A stretch of 34,648 nucleotides of DNA, from assembly GCA_003151475.1 (NCBI GenBank), contig PLXQ01000026.1, positions 1 through 34,648 on the forward strand. Direction: 5' to 3'. The position numbers and the translations under genes were made by a program. This stretch comes from Acidimicrobiaceae bacterium (lineage in GTDB: Bacteria > Actinomycetota > Acidimicrobiia > Acidimicrobiales > UBA8190). Positions within the stretch are counted from its first letter, which is position 1. Each line of letters starts with the position of its first letter. Below the pieces are notes generated by a model. The model ran no database searches, had not been told where the DNA came from, and was given only the letters and a program-made list of their open reading frames with translations. Positions 22,918 through 30,861 of the stretch are shown one piece after another.

Positions 22918-24585
22918 ATGCCGCAGCTGTCGCTGTCTGATGCCGTCGAGGCGCACATCCGTCCCGGTGATGCCGTCCAGGTCCTTTGCGGTCACAGCCG
23001 GTGGACCGCGGCGGCCCGCGAGATGGCCCGTCAGTTCTGGGAGACCGACGCCGGCTTCACCCTGATCATGGTCAGCCTCAGCTCCCTGGGGGCGTTGTTC
23101 TTCCGGGGCGCCATGGTGCGCAAGGTCGTCACCACCTACTCGGGTGACACGTTCCCCACCTTCACCCCGAATCCGGTGTTCCAAAAGGCCTACGCCTCAG
23201 GAGCGGTCGAGGTCGAGCACTGGTCGATCCTCACCTTCACCCAACGACTGGAAGCCGCCGCCCGCGGCCTGCCTGCCGTCGTCACCGGCTCGCTCGAGGG
23301 GTCCTCGATGGCCGAGAACAGCGCCTTCGCCATGGCCGAGTCCCCCTTCGGACCGGTAGGCCTGCTGGCCCCGCTCATCCCCGACGTCACCTTGGTGCAC
23401 GGGGCGGTGGCCGACGCGGCCGGCAACGTGGTTCTCTCCGAACCGCTTCTGGAAGGGGCGTGGGGGGCGTGGGCGGCGCGCCGGGGCGTGATCGCCACCG
23501 TCGAGAAGGTGGTGGAGAGCCTCGACGGGATCGGGCACCGGACGAAGATCCCCGCCCACCGGGTGCTGGCCGTGGTGGAAGCCCCCTTCGGCGCCCACCC
23601 GGGGGGGCTCTACGCCCCCGGGCTGCCGGCGCGTTCGTACGGCGAGGACATCTCGTTCTGGACCGAGGCGCGCGCCGCCACCCGCGGCGACTTCAATGCC
23701 TGGGCCCGTCACTGGGTCCTCGAACCGACCACCCACGAGGGCTATCTCGACCGGCTCGGCAACGACCGGCTCGAGTGGCTCGGGGGTCGGACCGACCCGC
23801 TGTCGTGGCGGGCCGACGCCGAGGCCCATCCCGTCGACGAGGACGAGCCGGCGAGCGCCTGGGAATGTGCCGCCGCCTTCGGCGCCCGCGAGGTTTTGGC
23901 CGAGATACACGCCGTCGATGCCGACGCCGTCCTGGCCGGAGCCGGTGTGGCCAACCTGGCGGCCTGGGTGGCGGTCGCCCGCGCCGCTGAGGGCGGCCAC
24001 CGGGTGAAACTCACCGCCGAGCTCGGGATGTGGGGCTACACCCCGACGCCGGCCGACCCGTACATCTTCAATCACCGCGTCTTCCCCGGGACTCCGATGC
24101 TGGCCGACGCCTCCACCGTTCTCGGCATGGTGGTGGGCGGGCCCGGGACGCGGACGGTGGCGTGCCTCGGCGCGGCCCAGATCGACCAGGAGGGCAATCT
24201 CAACTCCACCACCATTCCCGGAGGCCCGTTCCTGGTGGGGTCGGGCGGTGCCAACGACGTGGCCAGCCGGGCCGCCGCCTGTGTGGTGGTCTCCCTGGCG
24301 CGGCCCGAGCGCCTCGTCGGGCGGGTGGGGTATGTGACGAGTCCGGGGCGGCGGGTGACGCGGATCGTCACCGATCGCGGCGTACTGCGACGCGACGACG
24401 GGGTGCTGCGCATCGCCGCCGTACCGAGCGGTGCCGGGTCGGTGGCCGAGCGGGTTCGGGCTCTGGCCGATGTGTGCGGATGGGAGGTCGAGACGGTGCG
24501 CCAGGTCGAGGAACTGGCGCCCGTCACGCACGACGAAGTGGTGGCGCTGCGCCGCTACGACCCCGAGCGCCTGTTCCTGGCCTGA
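22918..24585 (+). CDS. Fused two-domain class I CoA-transferase-fold protein (IpdA-IpdB-like fusion)
   Basis: 555 residues from ATG 22918, which matches the start of single alpha subunits; GTG 22870 would add 16 residues. The N-terminal half (about 1-270) has the alpha-subunit pattern SLSDAVEAHIRPGDAVQVLC, YASGAVEVEHWS, RLEAAARGLPAV and VLAVVEAPFGAHPGGLY. The C-terminal half (about 320-555) is beta-like: VKLTAELGMWGYTPTPADP, VVGGPGTRTVACLGAAQ and DQEGNLNSTT. The ELG triad holds the Glu at the site of the ENG catalytic Glu. The layout resembles IpdA and IpdB of actinobacterial steroid C/D-ring degradation, which are separate chains that hydrolyse a ring rather than transfer CoA. By my recollection of IpdA, its catalytic Glu region reads differently here (SIL), so ring-hydrolase chemistry is uncertain. 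Confidence 0.8.
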   Translation: MPQLSLSDAVEAHIRPGDAVQVLCGHSRWTAAAREMARQFWETDAGFTLIMVSLSSLGALFFRGAMVRKVVTTYSGDTFPTFTPNPVFQKAYASGAVEVEHWSILTFTQRLEAAARGLPAVVTGSLEGSSMAENSAFAMAESPFGPVGLLAPLIPDVTLVHGAVADAAGNVVLSEPLLEGAWGAWAARRGVIATVEKVVESLDGIGHRTKIPAHRVLAVVEAPFGAHPGGLYAPGLPARSYGEDISFWTEARAATRGDFNAWARHWVLEPTTHEGYLDRLGNDRLEWLGGRTDPLSWRADAEAHPVDEDEPASAWECAAAFGAREVLAEIHAVDADAVLAGAGVANLAAWVAVARAAEGGHRVKLTAELGMWGYTPTPADPYIFNHRVFPGTPMLADASTVLGMVVGGPGTRTVACLGAAQIDQEGNLNSTTIPGGPFLVGSGGANDVASRAAACVVVSLARPERLVGRVGYVTSPGRRVTRIVTDRGVLRRDDGVLRIAAVPSGAGSVAERVRALADVCGWEVETVRQVEELAPVTHDEVVALRRYDPERLFLA

Positions 24586-24662
24586 GGCGCTCGGGCCCTT
24601 CTGTCTCCGCCGATTCGCGTCGGCTATGGCGACCTGCCTCGGCGTACCGGGCGGGGTAAGAC

Positions 24663-24668
24663 TACAGT
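24663..24668 (+). promoter_or_regulatory. Possible -10 (TACAGT) and 5' leader of the ABC importer genes
   Basis: TACAGT (or the overlapping TAAGAC at 24657) lies in the 198-bp gap after the CoA-transferase-fold gene. A start of transcription near 24675 would give a leader of about 110 nt before GTG 24784. I see no riboswitch or clear terminator in it. Confidence 0.3.
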
Positions 24669-24783
24669 GACCGAAGCCAGAACTGACATGGGCGTCAGTC
24701 GCGCTCCCGGGTGTGGGAGTGGCGGCGGCGAGCAGGTCGGGGACGGTGTGTGGACACGAGAGCCGGCAAGAGGGGGATTCATC

Positions 24784-26121
24784 GTGGATGTTCGCCGAAA
24801 GAGCGTGGCCGTCGCGGCCCTGGCCCTCAGCGTCGGGCTGGTGGCGGCTGTGTGTGGGACCTCCACCGCTTCCTCGGCGGCCCCCACCCGGGCCTCGCAC
24901 CCGACCGCCGCCACCCTCGACGCCGCCTCGACGCCCGGTGTGACGTCCAAGACGATCACCGTCGGCTCCCTGGCCACCCAGTCGGGCGAGCTGGCCGGCC
25001 AGTTCGCCGCCGTGGTCAACGGGGTCGAGGCCTACTTCTCCTATGTGAACGCCCGTGGTGGCGTGAACGGACGCAAGATCAACCTCAAGTACAAGCTCGA
25101 CGACGCCGCCAGCACGACCGACGACACGACTCAGGCGCGGAACCTCGTGGAGCAGGACCATGTCTTCGCCGTGGTCGGGGTGGGCACGCCGTTCTTCACT
25201 GGCGCCAGCTTCCTGGCCACCGTGGGCACCCCCACCTTCGGCTACGTGGTGACCCAGGACTGGAACAACCGAAAGAGCCTTTTCGGTGCCTACGGCTCCG
25301 ACCTCGACTACACCACCAGCCAGCCCGTGGAGGCCTACCTGGCCAAGAAACTCCATGCCAAGTCCGTGTCCGTCCTGGCCTACAGCATCGCCGCGTCGTC
25401 CCACGACGCCTGCGCCTCGGTGGTGGCCGGGTTGAAGAAGGCGGGCGTCCATGTCGGTTTCCAGGACCTTTCCTTCCCCTACGCCGGCAATCCCACGGCC
25501 GACGTCTTGAAGATGAAGGCGGCGCACACGGATCTCTACGTCGCCTGCATGGCGGGCAACGACAACCTGTCCTTCGCCAAGACCATGGCGGAGTACGGAC
25601 TGGGCAACGTCAAGAAGATCTGGCTGAACGGCTACGACCGCTCCTTTCTGAAGCAGGCTCCCAGCTCCATGGTGGGGGTCATCTACCTGCTCCAGCACGT
25701 TCCCTTCGAATCGGTGTCCCAATTCCCCGGCAAGTACCCGGCCATGGCCCAATACCTGGCCACCATGAAGAAGTACCAGCCCAAGTACGTCTACAACGAC
25801 CTCGCCTTTCAGGGGTATCTGAACGGCGTGCAGTTCGTCCAGGGGTTGCAGGAGGTGGCCAAAGCCCATCTGCCGCTCACCCAGGCCAATCTGGTGAAGA
25901 CGATCAACAAGGAGAAGGCTTTCTCCGGTGGCTTGACCACCTCGGTCAATTGGACGAACGCACACAATTCGGCGCCCCCTCCGTACTGCTCGGCGTTCGT
26001 CCAGGTCATGGCGGGTGACAAGCTCAAGGTGGTCTTCCAACAGAAGAATGACGAAGTGTTCGTCTGCGGCAACAATGCGGGGAAGGTCGTGCCGCCCCTG
26101 CCTGGTACGCCCGGTCTCTGA
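24784..26121 (+). CDS. ABC transporter substrate-binding protein, branched-chain amino acid (LivK) type
   Basis: 445 residues from GTG 24784. GAGGGGG is about 8 nt upstream, and the signal peptide starts here with DVRRKSVAVAALALSVGLVA. Longer open frame from 24667 would bury the signal. A Cys follows the hydrophobic core (AAVCGTS), but Val at -1 makes a poor lipobox, so lipid anchoring is uncertain. The mature part is a type I periplasmic-binding fold (Peripla_BP_6): KTITVGSLATQSGELAG, EAYFSYVNARGGVNGRKINL, RNLVEQDHVFAVVG and VSVLAYSIAASSHDACAS. The pattern matches LivK-like proteins that bind amino acids, amides or aromatic and other carboxylates. Placement inside an acyl-CoA catabolic cluster favours a carboxylate ligand, which is inference. 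Confidence 0.9.
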   Translation: MDVRRKSVAVAALALSVGLVAAVCGTSTASSAAPTRASHPTAATLDAASTPGVTSKTITVGSLATQSGELAGQFAAVVNGVEAYFSYVNARGGVNGRKINLKYKLDDAASTTDDTTQARNLVEQDHVFAVVGVGTPFFTGASFLATVGTPTFGYVVTQDWNNRKSLFGAYGSDLDYTTSQPVEAYLAKKLHAKSVSVLAYSIAASSHDACASVVAGLKKAGVHVGFQDLSFPYAGNPTADVLKMKAAHTDLYVACMAGNDNLSFAKTMAEYGLGNVKKIWLNGYDRSFLKQAPSSMVGVIYLLQHVPFESVSQFPGKYPAMAQYLATMKKYQPKYVYNDLAFQGYLNGVQFVQGLQEVAKAHLPLTQANLVKTINKEKAFSGGLTTSVNWTNAHNSAPPPYCSAFVQVMAGDKLKVVFQQKNDEVFVCGNNAGKVVPPLPGTPGL

Positions 26122-26137
26122 TCGTCGGGAGGCGTAG

Positions 26138-28204
26138 GTGAGTAACTTCCTCAACTACGCGATCCCTGGAATTCCCCAGGGGTGCGAGTACGGGCTCATG
26201 GCCGTGGGTCTGGTCCTCACGTTCCGGGCCACCGGCGTGTTCAACCTGGCTTTCGCCGCCCAGGCGTTCGTGGCCGCCTTCGCCTACGACCTGTTGAACC
26301 AGTACCAGCACTGGCCGCAGTGGGCGGCGTTCATCGTGGCCGTGCTCGTCATCTCACCGGGCATCGGGTTGGCGCTCGACCGCTTCCTGTACCGGCACAT
26401 CCCCACGGCGTCGGTGACGGCGAAGATCTTGTCGTCGCTCGGGGTCCTGATCGCCATACCCCTGTTGATCCCCATCATCTTCGGATCGGCCACCCGGACG
26501 CAGATCGCCTACGTGTGGCTGAACCCGCAGACGGTGTACTTCACGTTGTACAAGACACCGCTCGACGGCACCACCATCGCCACCACGGTGATCACGGTGG
26601 TGGTCGTGTTGGGCCTCGTCGCTCTGTTCCGATGGAGCAACATCGGCCTGCAGATGCGGGCCGTGGTCGAGAGCAGGCGTCTGGCCCAGCTCGAGGGCGT
26701 GAACTCAGCGGCGGTGGCGGCCACCGCCTGGGGGCTGTCGAGCGCCCTGGCCGGACTGGCCGGCGTCCTCATGCTTCCGCAGAGCCAGACGCTCGATCCC
26801 ACCCAGGTGATCAGTTTCACCACCCTGCTCGTCACCGGCCTGACCGCCGCCGCCCTGGCTAGTTTCAAGAGCATCCCCAAGGCTCTGCTGTGGTCCATCG
26901 CCCTCGGGATCGCGCAGAACCTTCTCGTCTGGGTCCTGCCGTCGGGCAGCGTGCTGCAGACCGGGGTGGCGCCGGCGCTGCCGTTCGTGGTGCTCGTGAT
27001 CGTGCTGCTCGTCAATCCGAAACTCCGTGACCTCGACAAGAGCACCGATCCTCTGGCGTCGGTCGATCCGCCCCTGCCGCCTCCGTCCGTCCAGATCCGC
27101 GACCGCCGTCTCGACCTGCCCACCAAATGGGGCTGGCGGTTTCTGCTCGTCGGCTTCATCGTCTCCGCCCTCACCTGGCTTCCCGACAACTGGGTCTTCC
27201 CCTTCTCCCAGGGCATGGCCTTCTCGATCATCTTCCTGTCCATCACCCTCATCACCGGCATGGCCGGACAGCTGTCTCTGTGCCAGGTCACCTTCGCCGG
27301 GGTGGGGGGCTTCGCCGCCGGGCAGCTCGCCATGCATTTCGGCATCCCCATCCTCCTCGGCGCCCTCATCGGGGGGACGCTCGCCGCCGCCGTGGGTGTG
27401 ATCATCGCCCTGCCCGCACTGCGGCTGTCGGGGCTTCCTCTGACCCTCGTGACCCTGGCCTTCGCCATATTCGCCGACCAGGTGTTGTTCCAGTACAACT
27501 GGTCCGGCGCCGGCGACACGGGCATACCCACGGTGCCGAGGCCCGGTTCCATTCTCGGGATCAGCTTCGCCAGCCCCGACGGTGACAGCCATTTCCTGAT
27601 ACTGCTGATGATCATCCTCGCTTTGTGCATGGGCGCCGTGGCTCTTGTGCAACGGGGAACGGTGGGCCGCAACCTGGCCGCCATGCGTGGCAGCGAAGTG
27701 GGTACGTCCTCGCTCGGGATCAGTCTCACCCGGGCCAAGGTCACCGTCTTCGCCCTCTCCGCCGGCCTGGCCGGTATCGGTGGGGCGATGTTCGCCTCTG
27801 TCCAGACCACGGAGTCGGCCAGCGACTTCAACTACGTCCTTTCGCTGGCCTACGTGGTCGCCGTCATCACCACGGGAGCGACCACGGTGGAGGGCGCTGT
27901 GCAGGCCGGCGTGGGCCTGGCCGTGATCGAGCAGCTGCTGAACTACCTGCCGTCGCGCCTGAACGGCATCCAGTTCGTCCTCTTTGCTTTCGGAACCCTC
28001 ACCTACGCCGCGCATCCCGAGGGTGTCCTCGAGTACCAGAAGACGCGCTGGATGAACCGGGTGGCTCGGCTGTTCAAGATGTGGGACGAGCGTCGGGGGC
28101 GGTCCACCCCCCCCATCACTCCGAGCCCGGCGGGTATGGCGGCGTCGACCGTGGCGGGGGCCAGTGTCACCGCCTCCACCGTCCCGGGGACCAGTGGTGG
28201 TTGA
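26138..28204 (+). CDS. Fused LivH-LivM permease of a branched-chain-type ABC importer
   Basis: 688 residues from GTG 26138, 16 nt after the binding-protein stop, with GGGAGG about 9 nt upstream. Residues about 1-290 are a LivH-type permease: AIPGIPQGCEYGLMAVGLVL, TFRATGVFNLAFAAQAFV, and NIGLQMRAVVESRRLAQLEG, which is the EAA-like coupling loop. A charged, Pro-rich linker (about 291-335, including DPPLPPPSVQIRD) follows. Then comes a LivM-type permease: LITGMAGQLSLCQVTFAGVG, and a second coupling loop GRNLAAMRGSEVGTSSLGIS. The two are separate proteins in E. coli; fusion gives a one-chain channel. The Gly normally after LSL in LivM (SLGQ) is Cys here (SLCQ). The last ~50 residues are low complexity and Ser/Thr/Ala-rich. 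The stop overlaps the LivG start. Confidence 0.93.
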   Translation: MSNFLNYAIPGIPQGCEYGLMAVGLVLTFRATGVFNLAFAAQAFVAAFAYDLLNQYQHWPQWAAFIVAVLVISPGIGLALDRFLYRHIPTASVTAKILSSLGVLIAIPLLIPIIFGSATRTQIAYVWLNPQTVYFTLYKTPLDGTTIATTVITVVVVLGLVALFRWSNIGLQMRAVVESRRLAQLEGVNSAAVAATAWGLSSALAGLAGVLMLPQSQTLDPTQVISFTTLLVTGLTAAALASFKSIPKALLWSIALGIAQNLLVWVLPSGSVLQTGVAPALPFVVLVIVLLVNPKLRDLDKSTDPLASVDPPLPPPSVQIRDRRLDLPTKWGWRFLLVGFIVSALTWLPDNWVFPFSQGMAFSIIFLSITLITGMAGQLSLCQVTFAGVGGFAAGQLAMHFGIPILLGALIGGTLAAAVGVIIALPALRLSGLPLTLVTLAFAIFADQVLFQYNWSGAGDTGIPTVPRPGSILGISFASPDGDSHFLILLMIILALCMGAVALVQRGTVGRNLAAMRGSEVGTSSLGISLTRAKVTVFALSAGLAGIGGAMFASVQTTESASDFNYVLSLAYVVAVITTGATTVEGAVQAGVGLAVIEQLLNYLPSRLNGIQFVLFAFGTLTYAAHPEGVLEYQKTRWMNRVARLFKMWDERRGRSTPPITPSPAGMAASTVAGASVTASTVPGTSGG

Positions 28205-28970
28205 TTCTGTCATTCCCCGACTGGAGGCGCGTTCGATCTCCAAGTCCTTCGGCGGAATCCAGGCGCTGCACTCGGTGTCGTTGACGGTCGGCGCCGGAGA
28301 GGTCCTCGGCCTCGTGGGTCCGAACGGTGCGGGAAAGACGACGCTGTTCAATTGCATCTGCGGCTTGCTGCGCCCCGACGCCGGCTCCGTCTTCTTCGAC
28401 GGGCGCGCCATCGACAACCTGCCCACCTACCGACGGGCCCGGCTCGGCATCGGCCGGACGTTCCAGCGCGTCGAGGTGTTCCCCGAGCTGACGGTGCGCA
28501 ACCACTTGATGGTGGCCGAACGCGCCCGCCACGGCCGGGGTGCGTTATGGAAGGACCTGCTCAACAAGAGCCAGCCGACACCGGAGGAGAACGAACGGGT
28601 GGCGGCGGTGCTCGCGCTCGTCGGTCTCGAAGACATGGCCGACACTCCCGTGGCCGCGCTCAGCCTGGGCCACTGCCGGCTGGTCGAGCTCGGGCGGGCT
28701 CTGGCCACCGATCCCCTTCTGCTTCTGGCCGACGAGCCGTCGTCGGGCCTCGACGTGCAAGAGACATCGGCGCTGGCCGGCACCTTGCGCCACATCCAGC
28801 GCCAACGCGGCACGGCGGTACTGCTGGTCGAACACGATCTCGACATGGTGGCCGAGGTGGTCGACCGCGTCGTGGTCATGGACTTCGGCACCGAGATCGC
28901 CTCCGGCCGGCTCGATGACGTCCTGGCCGATCCCGTCGTGCGCAAGGCGTATCTGGGGAAGACGGCATGA
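28197..28970 (+). CDS. ABC transporter ATP-binding protein, LivG type
   Basis: 257 residues from GTG 28197, which has GGGGA 6 nt upstream and overlaps the permease stop by 8 bp. GTG 28164 and 28194 are possible alternatives. Walker A is LVGPNGAGKTTLFN. LivG-type marks are RLGIGRTFQRVEVFPELTV and a long helical insert (ERARHGRGALWKDLL). Walker B is LLLLADEPSSGLD, and the switch His is in LLVEHDLDMVAEV. The signature loop reads LSLGHCRLVELGRAL instead of the usual LS-x-GQQR, an unusual His-Cys in place of Gln-Gln. It should pair with LivF to power the fused permease. Confidence 0.93.
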   Translation: MVDSVIPRLEARSISKSFGGIQALHSVSLTVGAGEVLGLVGPNGAGKTTLFNCICGLLRPDAGSVFFDGRAIDNLPTYRRARLGIGRTFQRVEVFPELTVRNHLMVAERARHGRGALWKDLLNKSQPTPEENERVAAVLALVGLEDMADTPVAALSLGHCRLVELGRALATDPLLLLADEPSSGLDVQETSALAGTLRHIQRQRGTAVLLVEHDLDMVAEVVDRVVVMDFGTEIASGRLDDVLADPVVRKAYLGKTA

Positions 28971-29770
28971 CAGTTACCGTCAGTCCTCCACTGTTCGAGA
29001 TCGACGACCTGAGCGCCTCGTACAGCAGCTACCGGGCGTTGTTCGGCGTGTCGTTGTCGGTGCCCGAGCGCGGCATCCTGGCCCTGCTCGGCTCGAACGG
29101 CGCCGGAAAGTCGACTTTGGCCCGGGTGGCCACCGGGCTCGTTCCCGCCACCTCCGGGGCGATACGTCTCGACGGGGTCAACATCACCAACCTGGCGGCC
29201 CACAAGATCGCCCGCCTCGGTGTGGCGCATGTCCCCGAAGGGCGCGGGCTCTTCGCCAGCCTCAGTGTGGAAGAGAACCTGACTCTGGGGTTCCGTCAGA
29301 AGCTTGGGCGGGCCGGGGTGGCCGAAGCCCTCGAGCGCGCCTACGGCGCCTTCCCCGTCCTGGCCGAACGGCGTCGCCAGATGGGTGGCACCTTGTCCGG
29401 CGGTCAACAGCGGATGTTGTCGCTGGCGCGTGTGCTCGCCACGTCGCCGCGCGTCCTCATCGTCGACGAGTTGTCGCTCGGTCTCGCCCCCGTCATCATC
29501 GACGCCGTCTACGAAGGACTGCTCGCCGTGCGTGACGGAGGCTGCGCCATCATCGTGGTGGAACAACAGGTGCAACGGGCCCTGGCCATCGCCGATCAGG
29601 CGGTCCTGTTGGCCCACGGATCGGTGGCCTGGAGTGGTCCGGCCGACCAGGCCACCGCCGCCGTCGACGCCATGCTCTCGATCCACCAGTTGGCCATCGA
29701 GGATGGCGTCGACCCCATGCCCAACGGCAATTCGGCGGGTCCACCGAGGGGTTCGGCGGCCACGGCGTAG
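28967..29770 (+). CDS. ABC transporter ATP-binding protein, LivF type
   Basis: 267 residues. The ATG overlaps the LivG stop by 4 bp (ATGA). Walker A is LLGSNGAGKSTLARVATGL. LivF-type marks are HVPEGRGLFASLSVEENLTL, the full signature GGTLSGGQQRMLSLARVLA, Walker B VLIVDELSLGLAPVIID, and VVEQQVQRALAIAD with Gln rather than His at the switch position. Walker B is followed by Leu where many LivF proteins have Pro (DEPSLGL). A C-terminal Gly/Pro/Ala tail of about 20 residues is not conserved. A hairpin lies just downstream. Confidence 0.93.
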   Translation: MTVTVSPPLFEIDDLSASYSSYRALFGVSLSVPERGILALLGSNGAGKSTLARVATGLVPATSGAIRLDGVNITNLAAHKIARLGVAHVPEGRGLFASLSVEENLTLGFRQKLGRAGVAEALERAYGAFPVLAERRRQMGGTLSGGQQRMLSLARVLATSPRVLIVDELSLGLAPVIIDAVYEGLLAVRDGGCAIIVVEQQVQRALAIADQAVLLAHGSVAWSGPADQATAAVDAMLSIHQLAIEDGVDPMPNGNSAGPPRGSAATA

Positions 29771-29783
29771 CCGTTCTCCTGCC

Positions 29784-29821
29784 CAGGCGGCACCGCCCCG
29801 CCTGACCGGGCCGTGTGTTTT
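29784..29821 (+). terminator. Hairpin with delayed T-run after livF-type gene
   Basis: CAGGCGG (29784-29790) and CCGCCTG (29798-29804) form a perfect 7-bp GC-rich stem with a 7-nt loop. The only T-run (gtgttttg, about 29815-29822) comes 12 nt later, so intrinsic termination would be weak. It may partly separate the transporter genes from the SDR. Confidence 0.4.
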
Positions 29822-29830
29822 GTCGCAAAG

Positions 29831-29872
29831 GCCGATCGTCGTATCAGCAGAGCCAATCGTCGTATCAACAGA
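29831..29872. repeat. 21-bp direct duplication upstream of the SDR gene
   Basis: Two adjacent 21-bp copies, 29831-29851 and 29852-29872, share the core atcgtcgtatca and end in acaga or gcaga. They differ at two bases (G to A both times). The second copy ends at the Shine-Dalgarno sequence of the SDR gene. Confidence 0.85.
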
Positions 29873-29877
29873 GAGGA
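29872..29877 (+). promoter_or_regulatory. Shine-Dalgarno AGAGGA deciding ATG 29884
   Basis: AGAGGA with a 6-nt spacer before ATG 29884 fixes the SDR start. An upstream in-frame start at 29815 would only translate the duplicated repeat. Confidence 0.65.
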
Positions 29878-29883
29878 CGCACA

Positions 29884-30789
29884 ATGGGATTGCTCGACGG
29901 TCGGGTGGCCGTGGTGACCGGAGCCGGGGGCGGGATCGGCCGCGAGATCGCCCTGTGTCTGGCGGCGGAAGGCGCCAGCGTCGTGGTGAACGACCTGGGG
30001 ACGTCGCTCGACGGCTCGGGCACCGGCCAGGACCCGGCCGAGCAGACGTGCTCACTCATCGAGAAAGCGGGGGGCACGGCGGTGGCGAACCCCGAGTCGG
30101 TCAGCGACTTCGATGGCGCCGGTCGGATCGTGGCCCAAGCCGTCGACACCTTCGGATCGATCGACATCCTGGTGAACAACGCCGGGATCGTCCGTGACCG
30201 CACCCTGCTCAAGATGACGGCCGACGACTACGACGCCGTGATCGCCGTCCACCAGAAGGGGACGTTCAACTGCACCCGCCACGCCGCGCCCCACATGCGC
30301 GAGGCCGGGTACGGGCGGATCGTGAACATCACCTCGTCCGCCGGGCTCCGGGGCAACTTCGGCCAGACCAACTACGGCGCCGCCAAGGCCGCCATCATGG
30401 GTATGACGTTCGTCTGGGCCCTGGAGCTGGGCCGCTACGGCATCACCGTCAACGCCGTGGCACCGGCCGGGCTCACCCGTATGACGGAGAACCTCTTCGG
30501 CGGGGCCGAGGCCCCCCCCGACCAGAACCCGGCGCTCAACGCCCCGCTGGTGGCCTTCTTGGCCTCGGAAGGCGCCAGCTATGTGAACGGCCAGGTCCTC
30601 GGGCGCACCGGCTTCGCCTACACCATCTTCCAGACGCCCCGGCAGGTGGCCGAGATGTGGAACGGAGACGGGTGGACGCCGTCGGAGGTGGCCGAGCACT
30701 TCCACGAGGTCCTCGGACAGCACCTCCAGCCCGTGGGCATGCCCGCCCACCCCCTGCTCGGGAAAAAGGACGAGGCACCGGCGTCCTGA
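29884..30789 (+). CDS. SDR of the 3-hydroxyacyl-CoA dehydrogenase / 17-beta-HSD type 4 kind
   Basis: 301 residues from ATG 29884. VAVVTGAGGGIGREIALCLA is the cofactor motif. VVVNDLG after the second strand, with Asp, indicates NAD(H) and is the hallmark of the HSD17B4/MFE-2 dehydrogenase domain. ILVNNAGIVRDRTLLKM, Ser151/152, Tyr164 and Lys168 (NYGAAK) complete the active site, and AVAPAGLTRMTENL is the post-strand loop. Proteins of this kind oxidise 3-hydroxyacyl-CoA to 3-ketoacyl-CoA or act on steroid hydroxyls. With the ligase, dehydrogenase and hydratase upstream it supplies the third beta-oxidation step. The C-terminal ~60 residues (ROMP-like tail with GWTPSEVAEHFHEVL) extend beyond a minimal SDR, as in relatives of this family. 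Confidence 0.9.
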   Translation: MGLLDGRVAVVTGAGGGIGREIALCLAAEGASVVVNDLGTSLDGSGTGQDPAEQTCSLIEKAGGTAVANPESVSDFDGAGRIVAQAVDTFGSIDILVNNAGIVRDRTLLKMTADDYDAVIAVHQKGTFNCTRHAAPHMREAGYGRIVNITSSAGLRGNFGQTNYGAAKAAIMGMTFVWALELGRYGITVNAVAPAGLTRMTENLFGGAEAPPDQNPALNAPLVAFLASEGASYVNGQVLGRTGFAYTIFQTPRQVAEMWNGDGWTPSEVAEHFHEVLGQHLQPVGMPAHPLLGKKDEAPAS

Positions 30790-30843
30790 GCCGTCGCCGC
30801 TGCGTCCCGGGCCGTCGCCGCTGCGTCCCGGGCCGTCGCCGCT
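30790..30843. repeat. 21-bp tandem repeat, about 2.6 units, directly after the SDR stop
   Basis: Two identical 21-bp units (30790-30810, 30811-30831), each starting gccgtcgccgct and ending gcgtcccgg, and a third partial unit of 12 bp to 30843. The array starts on the base after the SDR stop TGA (30787-30789) and ends 18 bp before the next start codon. Confidence 0.93.
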
Positions 30844-30861
30844 CTCTGGAAGAGTGGGGCG

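Noticed and set aside
24667..24783. Extra 39-residue N-terminus on the substrate-binding protein
   Set aside because: It would precede and block the signal peptide. GTG 24784 has its own ribosome-binding site.
23197..26154. Very long open frame (985 codons) on the minus strand across the CoA-transferase and binding-protein genes
   Set aside because: Composition is Gly/Arg/His/Val-rich with no recognisable domain, and it lies exactly antisense to two genes with clear family motifs. It is a by-product of high GC at third positions.
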